This document shows, in pieces, positions 1 to 10,075 of a stretch of DNA of 64,000 bases. This DNA comes from Thereva unica (lineage: Eukaryota; Arthropoda; Insecta; Diptera; Therevidae), in contig OX465286.1 of assembly GCA_949987705.1 (NCBI GenBank), positions 8,807,959 to 8,871,958 of the forward strand, given 5' to 3'. Numbering within the stretch: position 1 is the stretch's first letter; every line of letters starts with the position of its first letter. The position numbers and the translations under genes were made by a program. Below the pieces are notes generated by a model that saw only the letters and a list, made by a program, of their open reading frames with translations, searched no databases and was not told the origin of the DNA.

Positions 1-308
1 GACCACCTTTTTATAAAACCTAGGACTGAACTGCCCTTGGAGGAAATATAATTAATGTGGGTGGAAAAATCCATCTTACTTTCAAACCTGACCCCCAGAT
101 CGATCACAGAGTTAACTCGGGAAAGTGTGTTGTTAAGGAAAGTGTAGCCATAAGTCAGTGGACCACCTTTCATGCAAAAAGTCACGACCTCACACTTACT
201 AATATTGAGTACCAGGTTGTTGTTCGAACACCAAGAATAGAATGTGTTCAGGTCAACTTGTAAAAGTTTGCAATCCTCAATACTTCTTACATAACGGTAG
301 AGTTTAAT

Positions 309-320
309 GTCATCAGCGTA
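309..320 (-). other. Reverse transcriptase YADD catalytic motif
   Basis: Minus-strand codons TAC GCT GAT GAC encode Y-A-D-D, the metal-binding pair of the RT palm. It is preceded by ILI and followed by IKLY, as is usual in jockey/CR1-like elements. The motif is intact, so decay of this copy comes from truncation and the upstream frameshift rather than loss of the active site. Confidence 0.93.
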
Positions 321-794
321 AATAAGGATTTGACAATTCTTTAACAAGGCAACAATGTCATCAATTGAAAGAATAAAAAGAAGAGGGCCGAGGTGACTAC
401 CTTGCGGAACCCCAGATGACGCTTCGATGTTTCTAGATTTAGCCCCGCGGAATAAAACCTGGTAAGTTCTGTCGGCTAAGTACGACTGGAACCATACCAT
501 AAGGGCAGGCGGAAAGCCAAATTTTTTCAGTTTGAGAGCTATAATAGAGTGGGAGAGCTTGTCAAAAGCCTTACTGAAGTCAGTGTAAACACAGTCCGTT
601 TGGCAGCCGCTAACAAAGCCTCGAACTGTGTGAGAAGAGAACTCAAGTAGATTAGTAGTAGTAGAACGAGCTGCAAGAAAACCATGTTGATTAGTTGAGA
701 TAAGTCTCTTGCAGATTGGGGCGATAGCAGAATAAATAATAGATTCGAAAAGTTTAGGGATACAGGATAGTTTCGCAATAGGTCTATAATTAGA

Positions 795-815
795 TATAAT
801 ATTTCGTTCTTGCTA
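795..815 (-). other. Frameshift site in the reverse transcriptase
   Basis: Upstream codons run in one frame to GAA at 805-803. The conserved ISNYRPI block resumes at 797 in another frame, leaving five bases between. The downstream frame is closed upstream by TAG at 815-813. This is the only frame break I see in the fragment. Confidence 0.85.
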
Positions 816-1002
816 CCCTTTTTATGAACGGGGACTATAAAAGAATTCTTCCATAAGATTGGGAAGCACCCTGTAATTAGGGATTTTTGAAATAAACACA
901 GAAGAGGAGACAGAAGGGGCTCTGCACAGGATTTTAGAATAGCAGGAGGAATACCGTCAGGACCGGACGAGAAATCATGTGGGAGTTCATTAATAATCTT
1001 AT

Positions 1003-1016
1003 ACCTAGGACCGTTG
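1003..1016. other. Retrotransposon/satellite junction
   Basis: Retrotransposon codons (minus strand P-R-Y) end at 1009. From 1010 the bases ACCGTTGGAAAGG match monomer positions 8-20. The two bases before 1010 do not match the monomer, so the breakpoint is at 1009/1010 within a base or two. The satellite therefore begins part-way through a monomer. No duplicated target bases can be recognised because the other end of the element is outside the window. Confidence 0.88.
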
Positions 1017-1619
1017 GAAAGGGCTCGCTCCCCCGAGTTCAGCGCACTTGATTTGGTCCAGAAATTCCAAGGGGTTCGGGAGATATCCCCTCTTTTGTGA
1101 TTTCCCCAAGGGGGGCTGCAGAATGCCCATTATCTCGGGAAATACTGGTCAGCCCGGAGTGAGATTGAATTCACAGCCTCCCTGGGAGGTCCCTAACAAT
1201 TTCCCATCCAAAAAAGGGCCACTCCAGAATTTGCCCAAAACCGGAAAATTTTCAAAGGGCCCTTGGGATATTTTTGGTCGATTTCACGAAAGTGCTGGGA
1301 TCTTAATGAACGGGGTACCGTTGGAAAGGGCTCGCTCCCCCGAGTTCAGCGCACTTGATTTGGTCCAGAAATTCCAAGGGGTTCGCGAGATATCCCCTCT
1401 TTTGTGATTTCCCCAAGGGGGGCTGCAGAGTGCCTATTATCTCGGGAAATACTGGTCAGCCGGGATGGGATTGAATTCACAGCCTCCCTGGGAGGTCCCT
1501 AACAATTTCCCATCCAAAAAAGGGCCACTCCAGAATTTTCCCAAAACCGGAAAATTTTCAAAGGGGCACCCCTTGGGATATTTTTGGTCGATTTCACGAA
1601 AGTGCTGGGATCTTAATGA
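1010..1619. repeat. Edge monomers, diverged
   Basis: The first two units carry changes that are rare or absent further inside. These include CGGAGTGAGATT around 1157-1168, AAAGGGCCCTTGGG in place of the longer palindrome at about 1255-1268, AACGGGG at about 1309, CAGAGTGCC at about 1426, CCGGGATGGG at about 1460 and GGGGCACCCC at about 1563. This is the elevated divergence expected at the edge of an array, where exchange with neighbours is less effective. Confidence 0.8.
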
Positions 1620-1930
1620 ATGGGGTACCGTTGGAAAGGGCTCGCTCCCCCGAGTTCAGCGCACTTGATTTGGTCCAGAAATTCCAAGGGGTTCGCGAGA
1701 TATCCCCTCTTTTGTGATTTCCCCAAGGGGGGCTGCAGAATGCCTATTATCTCGGGAAATACTGGTCAGCCCGGGGTGGGATTGAATTCACAGCCTCCCT
1801 GGGAGGTCCCTAACAATTTCCCATCCAAAAAAGGGCCACTCCAGAATTTGCCCAAAACCGGAAAATTTTCAAAGGGGTACCCCTTGGGATATTTTTGGTC
1901 GATTTCACGAAAGTGCTGGGATCTTAATGA

Positions 1931-4410
1931 ATGGGGTACTGTTGGAAAGGGCTCGCTCCCCCGAGTTCAGCGCACTTGATTTGGTCCAGGAATTCCAAGG
2001 GGTTCGCGAGATATCCCCTCTTTTGTGATTTCCCCAAGGGGGGCTGCAGAATGCCTATTATCTCGGGAAATACTGGTCAGCCCGGGGTGGGATTGAATTC
2101 ACAGCCTCCCTGGGAGGTCCCTAACAATTTCCCATCCAAAAAAGGGCCACTCCAGAATTTGCCCAAAACCGGAAAATTTTCAAAGTGGTACCCCTATTTT
2201 TGGTCGATTTCACGAAAGTGCTGGGATCTTAATGAATGGGGTACCGTTGGAAAGGGCTCGCTCCCCCGAGTTCAGCGCACTTGATTTGGTCCAGAAATTC
2301 CAAGGGGTTCGCGAGATATCCCCTCTTTTGTGATTCTCCAAGGGGGGCTGCAGAATGCCTATTATCTCGGGAAATACTGGTCAGCCCGGGGTGGGATTGA
2401 ATTCACAGCCTCCCTGGGAGGTCCCTAACAATTTCCCATCCAAAAAAGGGCCACTCCAGAATTTTCCCAAAACCGGAAAATTTTCAAAGGGGTACCCCTT
2501 GGGATATTTTTGGTCGATTTCACGAAAGTGCTGGGATCTTAATGAATGGGGTACCGTTGGAAAGGGCTCGCTCCCCCGAGTTCAGCGCACTTGATTTGGT
2601 CCAGAAATTCCAAGGGGTTCGCGAGATATCCCCTCTTTTGTGATTTCCCCAAGGGGGGCTGCAGAATGCCTATTATCTCGGGAAATACTGGTCAGCCCGG
2701 GGTGGGATTGAATTCACAGCCTCCCTGGGAGGTCCCTAACAATTTCCCATCCAAAAGAGGGCCACTCCAGAATTTGCCCAAAACCGGAAAATTTTCAAAG
2801 GGGTACCCCTTGGGATATTTTTGGTCGATTTCACGAAAGTGCTGGGATCTTAATGAATGGGGTACCGTTGGAAAGGGCTCGCTCCCCCGAGTTCAGCGCA
2901 CTTGATTTGGTCCAGAAATTCCAAGGGGTTCGCGAGATATCCCCTCTTTTGTGATTTCCCCAAGGGGGGCTGCAGAATGCCTATTATCTCGGGAAATACT
3001 GGTCAGCCCGGGGTGGGATTGAATTCACAGCCTCCCTGGGAGGTCCCTAACAATTTCCCATCCAAAAAAGGGCCACTCCAGAATTTTCCCAAAACCGGAA
3101 AATTTTCAAAGGGGTACCCCTTGGGATATTTTTGGTCGATTTCACGAAAGTGCTGGGATCTTAATGAATGGGGTACCGTTGGAAAGGGCTCGCTCCCCCG
3201 AGTTCAGCGCACTTGATTTGGTCCAGAAATTCCAAGGGGTTCGCGAGATATCCCCTCTTTTGTGATTTCCCCAAGGGGGGCTGCAGAATGCCTATTATCT
3301 CGGGAAATACTGGTCAGCCCGGGGTGGGATTGAATTCACAGCCTCCCTGGGAGGTCCCTAACAATTTCCCATCCAAAAAAGGGCCACTCCAGAATTTTCC
3401 CAAAACCGGAAAATTTTCAAAGGGGTACCCCTTGGGATATTTTTGGTCGATTTCACGAAAGTGCTGGGATCTTAATGAATGGGGTACCGTTGGAAAGGGC
3501 TCGCTCCCCCGAGTTCAGCGCACTTGATTTGGTCCGGAAATTCCAAGGGGTTCGCGAGATATCCCCTCTTTTGTGATTTCCCCAAGGGGGGCTGCAGAAT
3601 GCCTATTATCTCGGGAAATACTGGTCAGCCCGGGGTGGGATTGAATTCACAGCCTCCCTGGGAGGTCCCTAACAATTTCCCATCCAAAAAAGGGCCACTC
3701 CAGAATTTGCCCAAAACCGGAAAATTTTCAAAGGGGTACCCCTTGGGATATTTTTGGTCGATTTCACGAAAGTGCTGGGATCTTAATGAATGGGGTACCG
3801 TTGGAAAGGGCTCGCTCCCCCGAGTTCAGCGCACTTGATTTGGTCCAGAAATTCCAAGGGGTTCGCGAGATATCCCCTCTTTTGTGATTTCCCCAAGGGG
3901 GGCTGCAGAATGCCTATTATCTCGGGAAATACTGGTCAGCCCGGGGTGGGATTGAATTCACAGCCTCCCTGGGAGGTCCCTAACAATTTCCCATCCAAAA
4001 AAGGGCCACTCCAGAATTTTCCCAAAACCGGAAAATTTTCAAAGGGGTACCCCTTGGGATATTTTTGGTCGATTTCACGAAAGTGCTGGGATCTTAATGA
4101 ATGGGGTACCGTTGGAAAGGGCTCGCTCCCCCGAGTTCAGCGCACTTGATTTGGTCCAGAAATTCCAAGGGGTTCGCGAGATATCCCCTCTTTTGTGATT
4201 TCCCCAAGGGGGGCTGCAGAATGCCTATTATCTCGGGAAATACTGGTCAGCCGGGGTGGGATTGAATTCACAGCCTCCCTGGGAGGTCCCTAACAATTTC
4301 CCATCCAAAAAAGGGCCACTCCAGAATTTGCCCAAAACCGGAAAATTTTCAAAGGGGTACCCCTTGGGATATTTTTGGTCGATTTCACGAAAGTGCTGGG
4401 ATCTTAATGA
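1931..4410. repeat. Eight-monomer block, copy 1 (offset 2480)
   Basis: The eight units here measure 305, 310, 311, 311, 311, 311, 311 and 310 bp. Diagnostic markers are GTACTGTT at the start, a 6-bp loss giving GTGGTACCCCTATTTTT near 2186, GATTCTCCAAGG near 2332 and one missing C at about 4252. The same ordered markers return 2480 bp downstream. Confidence 0.85.
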
Positions 4411-5812
4411 ATGGGGTACTGTTGGAAAGGGCTCGCTCCCCCGAGTTCAGCGCACTTGATTTGGTCCAGAAATTCCAAGGGGTTCGCGAGATATCCCCTC
4501 TTTTGTGATTTCCCCAAGGGGGGCTGCAGAATGCCTATTATCTCGGGAAATACTGGTCAGCCCGGGGTGGGATTGAATTCACAGCCTCCCTGGGAGGTCC
4601 CTAACAATTTCCCATCCAAAAAAGGGCCACTCCAGAATTTGCCCAAAACCGGAAAATTTTCAAAGTGGTACCCCTATTTTTGGTCGATTTCACGAAAGTG
4701 CTGGGATCTTAATGAATGGGGTACCGTTGGAAAGGGCTCGCTCCCCCGAGTTCAGCGCACTTGATTTGGTCCAGAAATTCCAAGGGGTTCGCGAGATATC
4801 CCCTCTTTTGTGATTCTCCAAGGGGGGCTGCAGAATGCCTATTATCTCGGGAAATACTGGTCAGCCCGGGGTGGGATTGAATTCACAGCCTCCCTGGGAG
4901 GTCCCTAACAATTTCCCATCCAAAAAAGGGCCACTCCAGAATTTTCCCAAAACCGGAAAATTTTCAAAGGGGTACCCCTTGGGATATTTTTGGTCGATTT
5001 CACGAAAGTGCTGGGATCTTAATGAATGGGGTACCGTTGGAAAGGGCTCGCTCCCCCGAGTTCAGCGCACTTGATTTGGTCCAGAAATTCCAAGGGGTTC
5101 GCGAGATATCCCCTCTTTTGTGATTTCCCCAAGGGGGGCTGCAGAATGCCTATTATCTCGGGAAATACTGGTCAGCCCGGGGTGGGATTGAATTCACAGC
5201 CTCCCTGGGAGGTCCCTAACAATTTCCCATCCAAAAAAGGGCCACTCCAGAATTTTCCCAAAACCGGAAAATTTTCAAAGGGGTACCCCTTGGGATATTT
5301 TTGGTCGATTTCACGAAAGTGCTGGGATCTTAATGAATGGGGTACCGTTGGAAAGGGCTCGCTCCCCCGAGTTCAGCGCACTTGATTTGGTCCAGAAATT
5401 CCAAGGGGTTCGCGAGATATCCCCTCTTTTGTGATTTCCCCAAGGGGGGCTGCAGAATGCCTATTATCTCGGGAAATACTGGTCAGCCCGGGGTGGGATT
5501 GAATTCACAGCCTCCCTGGGAGGTCCCTAACAATTTCCCATCCAAAAAAGGGCCACTCCAGAATTTTCCCAAAACCGGAAAATTTTCAAAGGGGTACCCC
5601 TTGGGATATTTTTGGTCGATTTCACGAAAGTGCTGGGATCTTAATGAATGGGGTACCGTTGGAAAGGGCTCGCTCCCCCGAGTTCAGCGCACTTGATTTG
5701 GTCCGGAAATTCCAAGGGGTTCGCGAGATATCCCCTCTTTTGTGATTTCCCCAAAGGGGTACCCCTTGGGATATTTTTGGTCGATTTCACGAAAGTGCTG
5801 GGATCTTAATGA
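4411..5812. repeat. Eight-monomer block, copy 2, incomplete
   Basis: This copy repeats the GTACTGTT, 6-bp loss (near 4666) and GATTCTCCAAGG (near 4812) markers of copy 1 at an exact 2480-bp offset. The GGTCCGGAAATT marker, at about 3532 in copy 1, appears here at about 5700, one monomer earlier than the offset predicts. Copy 2 has therefore lost one monomer before ending in the short unit at 5648. Confidence 0.8.
5648..5812. repeat. Short monomer, 165 bp (146-bp internal deletion)
   Basis: The unit runs normally to GATTTCCCC and then jumps to AAAGGGGTACCCC, skipping about 146 bp. Both breakpoints carry AAGGGG in intact monomers, so the event fits recombination or slippage at a 6-bp microhomology. 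Confidence 0.9.
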
Positions 5813-6504
5813 ATGGGGTACCGTTGGAAAGGGCTCGCTCCCCCGAGTTCAGCGCACTTGATTTGGTCCAGAAATTCCAAGGGGTTCGGGAGATATCCCC
5901 TCTTTTGTGATTTCCCCAAGGGGGGCTGCAGAATGCCTATTATCTCGGGAAATACTGGTCAGCCCGGGGTGGGATTGAATTCACAGCCTCCCTGGGAGGT
6001 CCCTAACAATTTCCCATCCAAAAAAGGGCCACTCCAGAATTTGCCCAAAACCGGAAAATTTTCAAAGGGGTACCCCTTGGGATATTTTTGGTCGATTTCA
6101 CGAAAGTGCTGGGATCTTAATGAATGGGGTATCGTTGGAAAGGGCTCGCTCCCCCGAGTTCAGCGCACTTGATTTGGTCCAGAAATTCCAAGGGGTTCGG
6201 GAGATATCCCCTCTTTTGTGATTTCCCCAAGGGGGGCTGCAGAATGCCCATTATCTAGGGAAATACTGGTCAGCCCGGGGTGGGATTGAATTCACAGCCT
6301 CCCTGGGAGGTCCCTAACAATTTCCCATCCAAAAAAGAGCCACTCCAGAATTTTCCCAAAACCGGAAAATTTTCAAAGGGATATTGGGATATTTTTGGTC
6401 GATTTCACGAAAGTGCTGGGATCTTAATGAATGGGGTACCGTTGGAAAGGGCTCGCTCCCCCGAGTTCAGCGCACTTGATTTGGTCCAGAAATTCCGAGG
6501 GGTT

Positions 6505-8480
6505 CGCGAGATATCCCCTCTTTTGTGATTTCCCCAAGGGGGGCTGCAGAATGCCCATTATCTCGGGAAATACTGGTCAGCCCGGGGTAGGATTGAATTC
6601 ACAGCCTCCCTGAGAGGTCCCTAACAATTTCCCATCCAAAAAAGGGCCACTCCAGAATTTTCCCAAAACCGGAAAATTTTCAAAGGGATATTGGGATATT
6701 TTTGGTCGATTTCACGAAAGTGCTGGGATCTTAATGAATGGGGTACCGTTGGAAAGGGCTCGCTCTCCCGAGTTCAGCGCACTTGATTTGGTCCAGAAAT
6801 TCCGAGGGGTTCGCGAGATATCCCCTCTTTTGTGATTTCCCCAAGGGGGGCTGCAGAATGCCTATTATCTCGGGAAATACTGGTCAGCCCGGGGTGGGAT
6901 TGAATTCACAGCCTCCCTGGGAGGTCCCTAACAATTTCCCATCCAAAAAAGGGCCACTCCAGAATTTTCCCAAAACCGGAAAATTTTCAAAGGGGTACCC
7001 CTTGGGATATTTTTGGTCGATTTCACGAAAGTGCTGGGATCTTAATGAATGGGGTACCGTTGGAAAGGGCTCGCTCCCCCGAGTTCAGCGCACTTGATTT
7101 GGTCCAGAAATTCCGAGGGGTTCGCGAGATATCCCCTCTTTTGTGATTTCCTCAAAGGGGTACCCCTTGGGATATTTTTGGTCGATTTCACGAAAGTGCT
7201 GGGATCTTAATGAATGGGGTACCGTTGGAAAGGGCTCGCTCCCCCGAGTTCAGCGCACTTGATTTGGTCCAGAAATTCCAAGGGGTTCGCGAGATATCCC
7301 CTCTTTTGTGATTTCCCCAAGGGGGGCTGCAGAATGCCTATTATCTCGGGAAATACTGGTCAGCCCGGGGTGGGATTGAATTCACAGCCTCCCTGGGAGG
7401 TCCCTAACAATTTCCCATCCAAAAAAGGGCCACTCCAGAATTTTCCCAAAACCGGAAAATTTTCAAAGGGATATTGGGATATTTTTGGTCGATTTCACGA
7501 AAGTGCTGGGATCTTAATGAATGGGGTACCGTTGGAAAGGGCTCGCTCCCCCGAGTTCAGCGCACTTGATTTGGTCCAGAAATTCCAAGGGGTTCGCGAG
7601 ATATCCCCTCTTTTGTGATTTCCCCAAGGGGGGCTGCAGAATGCCTATTATCTCGGGAAATACTGGTCAGCCCGGGGTGGGATTGAATTCACAGCCTCCC
7701 TGGGAGGTCCCTAACAATTTCCCATCCAAAAAAGGGCCACTCCAGAATTTTCCCAAAACCGGAAAATTTTCAAAGGGGTACCCCTTGGGATATTTTTGGT
7801 CGATTTCACGAAAGTGCTGGGATCTTAATGAATGGGGTACCGTTGGAAAGGGCTCGCTCCCCCGAGTTCAGCGCACTTGATTTGGTCCAGAAATTCCAAG
7901 GGGTTCGCGAGATATCCCCTCTTTTGTGATTTCCCCAAGGGGGGCTGCAGAATGCCCATTATCTCGGGAAATACTGGTCAGCCCGGGGTGGGATTGAATT
8001 CACAGCCTCCCTGGGAGGTCCCTAACAATTTCCCATCCAAAAAAGGGCCACTCCAGAATTTGCCCAAAACCGGAAAATTTTCAAAGGGGTACCCCTTGGG
8101 ATATTTTTGGTCGATTTCACGAAAGTGCTGGGATCTTAATGAATGGGGTACCGTTGGAAAGGGCTCGCTCCCCCGAGTTCAGCGCACTTGATTTGGTCCA
8201 GAAATTCCAAGGGGTTCGCGAGATATCCCCTCTTTTGTGATTTCCCCAAGGGGGGCTGCAGAATGCCTATTATCTCGGGAAATACTGGTCAGCCCGGGGT
8301 GGGATTGAATTCACAGCCTCCCTGGGAGGTCCCTAACAATTTCCCATCCAAAAAAGGGCCACTCCAGAATTTTCCCAAAACCGGAAAATTTTCAAAGGGG
8401 TACCCCTTGGGATATTTTTGGTCGATTTCACGAAAGTGCTGGGATCTTAATGAATGGGGTATCGTTGGAAAGGGCTCGCT
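6505..8480. repeat. Duplicated block, copy 1 (offset 3571)
   Basis: The ordered markers are GGGGTAGGATT with CTGAGAGG (about 6594-6617), the GGGATATTGGG unit, a G67 unit, a 165-bp short unit with GATTTCCTCAAAGG (about 7145) and another GGGATATTGGG unit. All recur exactly 3571 bp downstream. The copies diverge again near 8490. Confidence 0.87.
7049..7213. repeat. Short monomer, 165 bp
   Basis: This has the same 146-bp deletion as the unit at 5648, but with GATTTCCTCAAAGG at the join (one C to T change). It is probably a descendant of the same event or a repeat of it. Confidence 0.9.
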
Positions 8481-8764
8481 CCCCCGAGTTCATCGCACTT
8501 GATTTGGTCCAGAAATTCCAAGGGGTTCGGGAGATATCCCCTCTTTTGTGATTTCCCCAAGGGGGGCTGCAGAATGCCCATTATCTCGGGAAATACTGGT
8601 CAGCCCGGGGTGGGATTGAATTCACAGCCTCCCTGGGAGGTCCCTAACAATTTCCCATCCAAAAAAGGGCCACTCCAGAATTTGCCCAAAACCGGAAAAT
8701 TTTCAAAGGGGTACCCCTTGGGATATTTTTGGTCGATTTCACGAAAGTGCTGGGATCTTAATGA

Positions 8765-10001
8765 ATGGGGTATCGTTGGAAAGGGCTCGCTCCCCCGAGT
8801 TCAGCGCACTTGATTTGGTCCAGAAATTCCAAGGGGTTCGGGAGATATCCCCTCTTTTGTGATTTCCCCAAGGGGGGCTGCAGAATGCCCATTATCTCGG
8901 GAAATAATGGTCAGCCCGGGGTGGGGTTGAATTCACAGCCTCCCTGGGAGGTCCCTAACAATTTCCCATCCAAAAAAGGGCCACTCCAGAATTTGCCCAA
9001 AACCGGAAAATTTTCAAAGTACCCCTTGGGATATTTTTGGTCGATTTCACGAAAGTGCTGGGATCTTAATGAATGGGGTATCGTTGGAAAGGGCTCGCTC
9101 CCCCGAGTTCAGCGCACTTGATTTGGTCCAGAAATTCCAAGGGGTTCGGGAGATATCCCCTCTTTTGTGATTTCCCCAAGGGGGGCTGCAGAATGCCCAT
9201 TATCTCGGGAAATACTGGTCAGCCCGGGGTGGGATTGAATTCACAGCCTCCCTGGGAGGTCCCTAACAATTTCCCATCCAAAAAAGGGCCACTCCAGAAT
9301 TTGCCCAAAACCGGAAAATTTTCAAAGGGGTACCCCTTGGGATATTTTTGGTCGATTTCACGAAAGTGCTGGGATCTTAATGAATGGGGTATCGTTGGAA
9401 AGGGCTCGCTCCCCCGAGTTCAGCGCACTTGATTTGGTCCAGAAATTCCAAGGGGTTCGGGAGATATCCCCTCTTTTGTGATTTCCCCAAGGGGGGCTGC
9501 AGAATGCCCATTATCTCGGGAAATACTGGTCAGCCCGGGGTGGGATTGAATTCACAGCCTCCCTGGGAGGTCCCTAACAATTTCCCATCCAAAAAAGGGC
9601 CACTCCAGAATTTGCCCAAAACCGGAAAATTTTCAAAGGGGTACCCCTTGGGATATTTTTGGTCGATTTCACGAAAGTGCTGGGATCTTAATGAATGGGG
9701 TATCGTTGGAAAGGGCTCGCTCCCCCGAGTTCAGCGCACTTGATTTGGTCCAGAAATTCCAAGGGGTTCGGGAGATATCCCCTCTTTTGTGATTTCCCCA
9801 AGGGGGGCTGCAGAATGCCCATTATCTCGGGAAATAATGGTCAGCCCGGGGTGGGGTTGAATTCACAGCCTCCCTGGGAGGTCCCTAACAATTTCCCATC
9901 CAAAAAAGGGCCACTCCAGAATTTGCCCAAAACCGGAAAATTTTCAAGTACCCCTTGGGATATTTTTGGTCGATTTCACGAAAGTGCTGGGATCTTAATG
10001 A
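8765..10001. repeat. Three-monomer repeat (offset 930) with GAAATAATGG marker
   Basis: The unit at 8765 carries GAAATAATGG and GTGGGGTTG plus a 3-bp loss at the palindrome. The unit at 9695 carries the same two substitutions with a 4-bp loss at the palindrome. Three units (308, 311 and 311 bp) separate them. The unit at 12025 also has both substitutions but an intact palindrome, so the marker predates the losses. Confidence 0.78.
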
Positions 10002-10075
10002 ATGGGGTATCGTTGGAAAGGGCTCGCTCCCCCGAGTTCAGCGCACTTGATTTGGTCCAGAAATTCCAAGGGGTT

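Larger units (their letters stand above)
1..1009 (-). mobile_element. 5'-truncated non-LTR (LINE, jockey/CR1-like) retrotransposon fragment
   Basis: This is the only non-satellite DNA in the window. Read on the minus strand it encodes most of a LINE-type reverse transcriptase. The protein's N-terminal side faces the satellite at 1009, and the C-terminal side continues off the left edge. No endonuclease domain, 5' UTR, poly-A tail or target-site duplication lies inside the window. Loss of the 5' part with the 3' part kept is the usual form of LINE insertions, which arise by incomplete target-primed reverse transcription. The element may therefore have inserted into the satellite, or the array may have expanded up against an old copy. 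The family call rests on RT motifs read by eye. Jockey/CR1-like is favoured, but other LINE clades are possible. Confidence 0.9.
1..1009 (-). pseudogene. Non-LTR retrotransposon reverse transcriptase, frameshifted and partial
   Basis: The enzyme would copy the element's RNA into DNA at the nicked target site. In protein order, the minus strand shows SSGPDGIPP (about 970-944), VPVHKKGSKNE (835-803), ISNYRPI (797-777), NQHGF (692-678), YTDFSKAFDKLSH with the first catalytic Asp (587-549), GVPQGSHLGPLLF (413-375) and the YADD active site (320-309) followed by IKLY. Then come LNISKCEVVTF-type and DLGVRFESKMDF-type downstream segments. About 336 codons are present. The frame is open from about 812 to the left edge. 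The N-terminal part, 1009-803, lies in a second frame. Between the KNE codon (805-803) and the ISNYRPI codons there are five bases, so the copy has lost one base or gained two or five. A TAG sits at 815-813 in the downstream frame. The copy is inactive as assembled: it is truncated, frameshifted and has no visible start. Confidence 0.9.
1620..6123. repeat. Satellite domain A: C9 / C77 / T126 monomers
   Basis: Most units read GTACCGTT at positions 7-14, TTCGCGAG at 73-80 and GCCTATT at 123-129. Position 231 alternates between T and G. The domain includes the eight-monomer block found twice and a 165-bp short unit at 5648. There is no gene in this stretch. Confidence 0.85.

Noticed and set aside
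57..263. Plus-strand ORF of 68 codons
   Set aside because: It lies antisense to the reverse transcriptase downstream of the YADD motif, where the minus strand carries clear coding similarity.
539..778. Minus-strand ORF of 79 codons
   Set aside because: It is in the wrong frame relative to the conserved QHGF and DFSKAFD motifs. It is a shadow of the reverse transcriptase.
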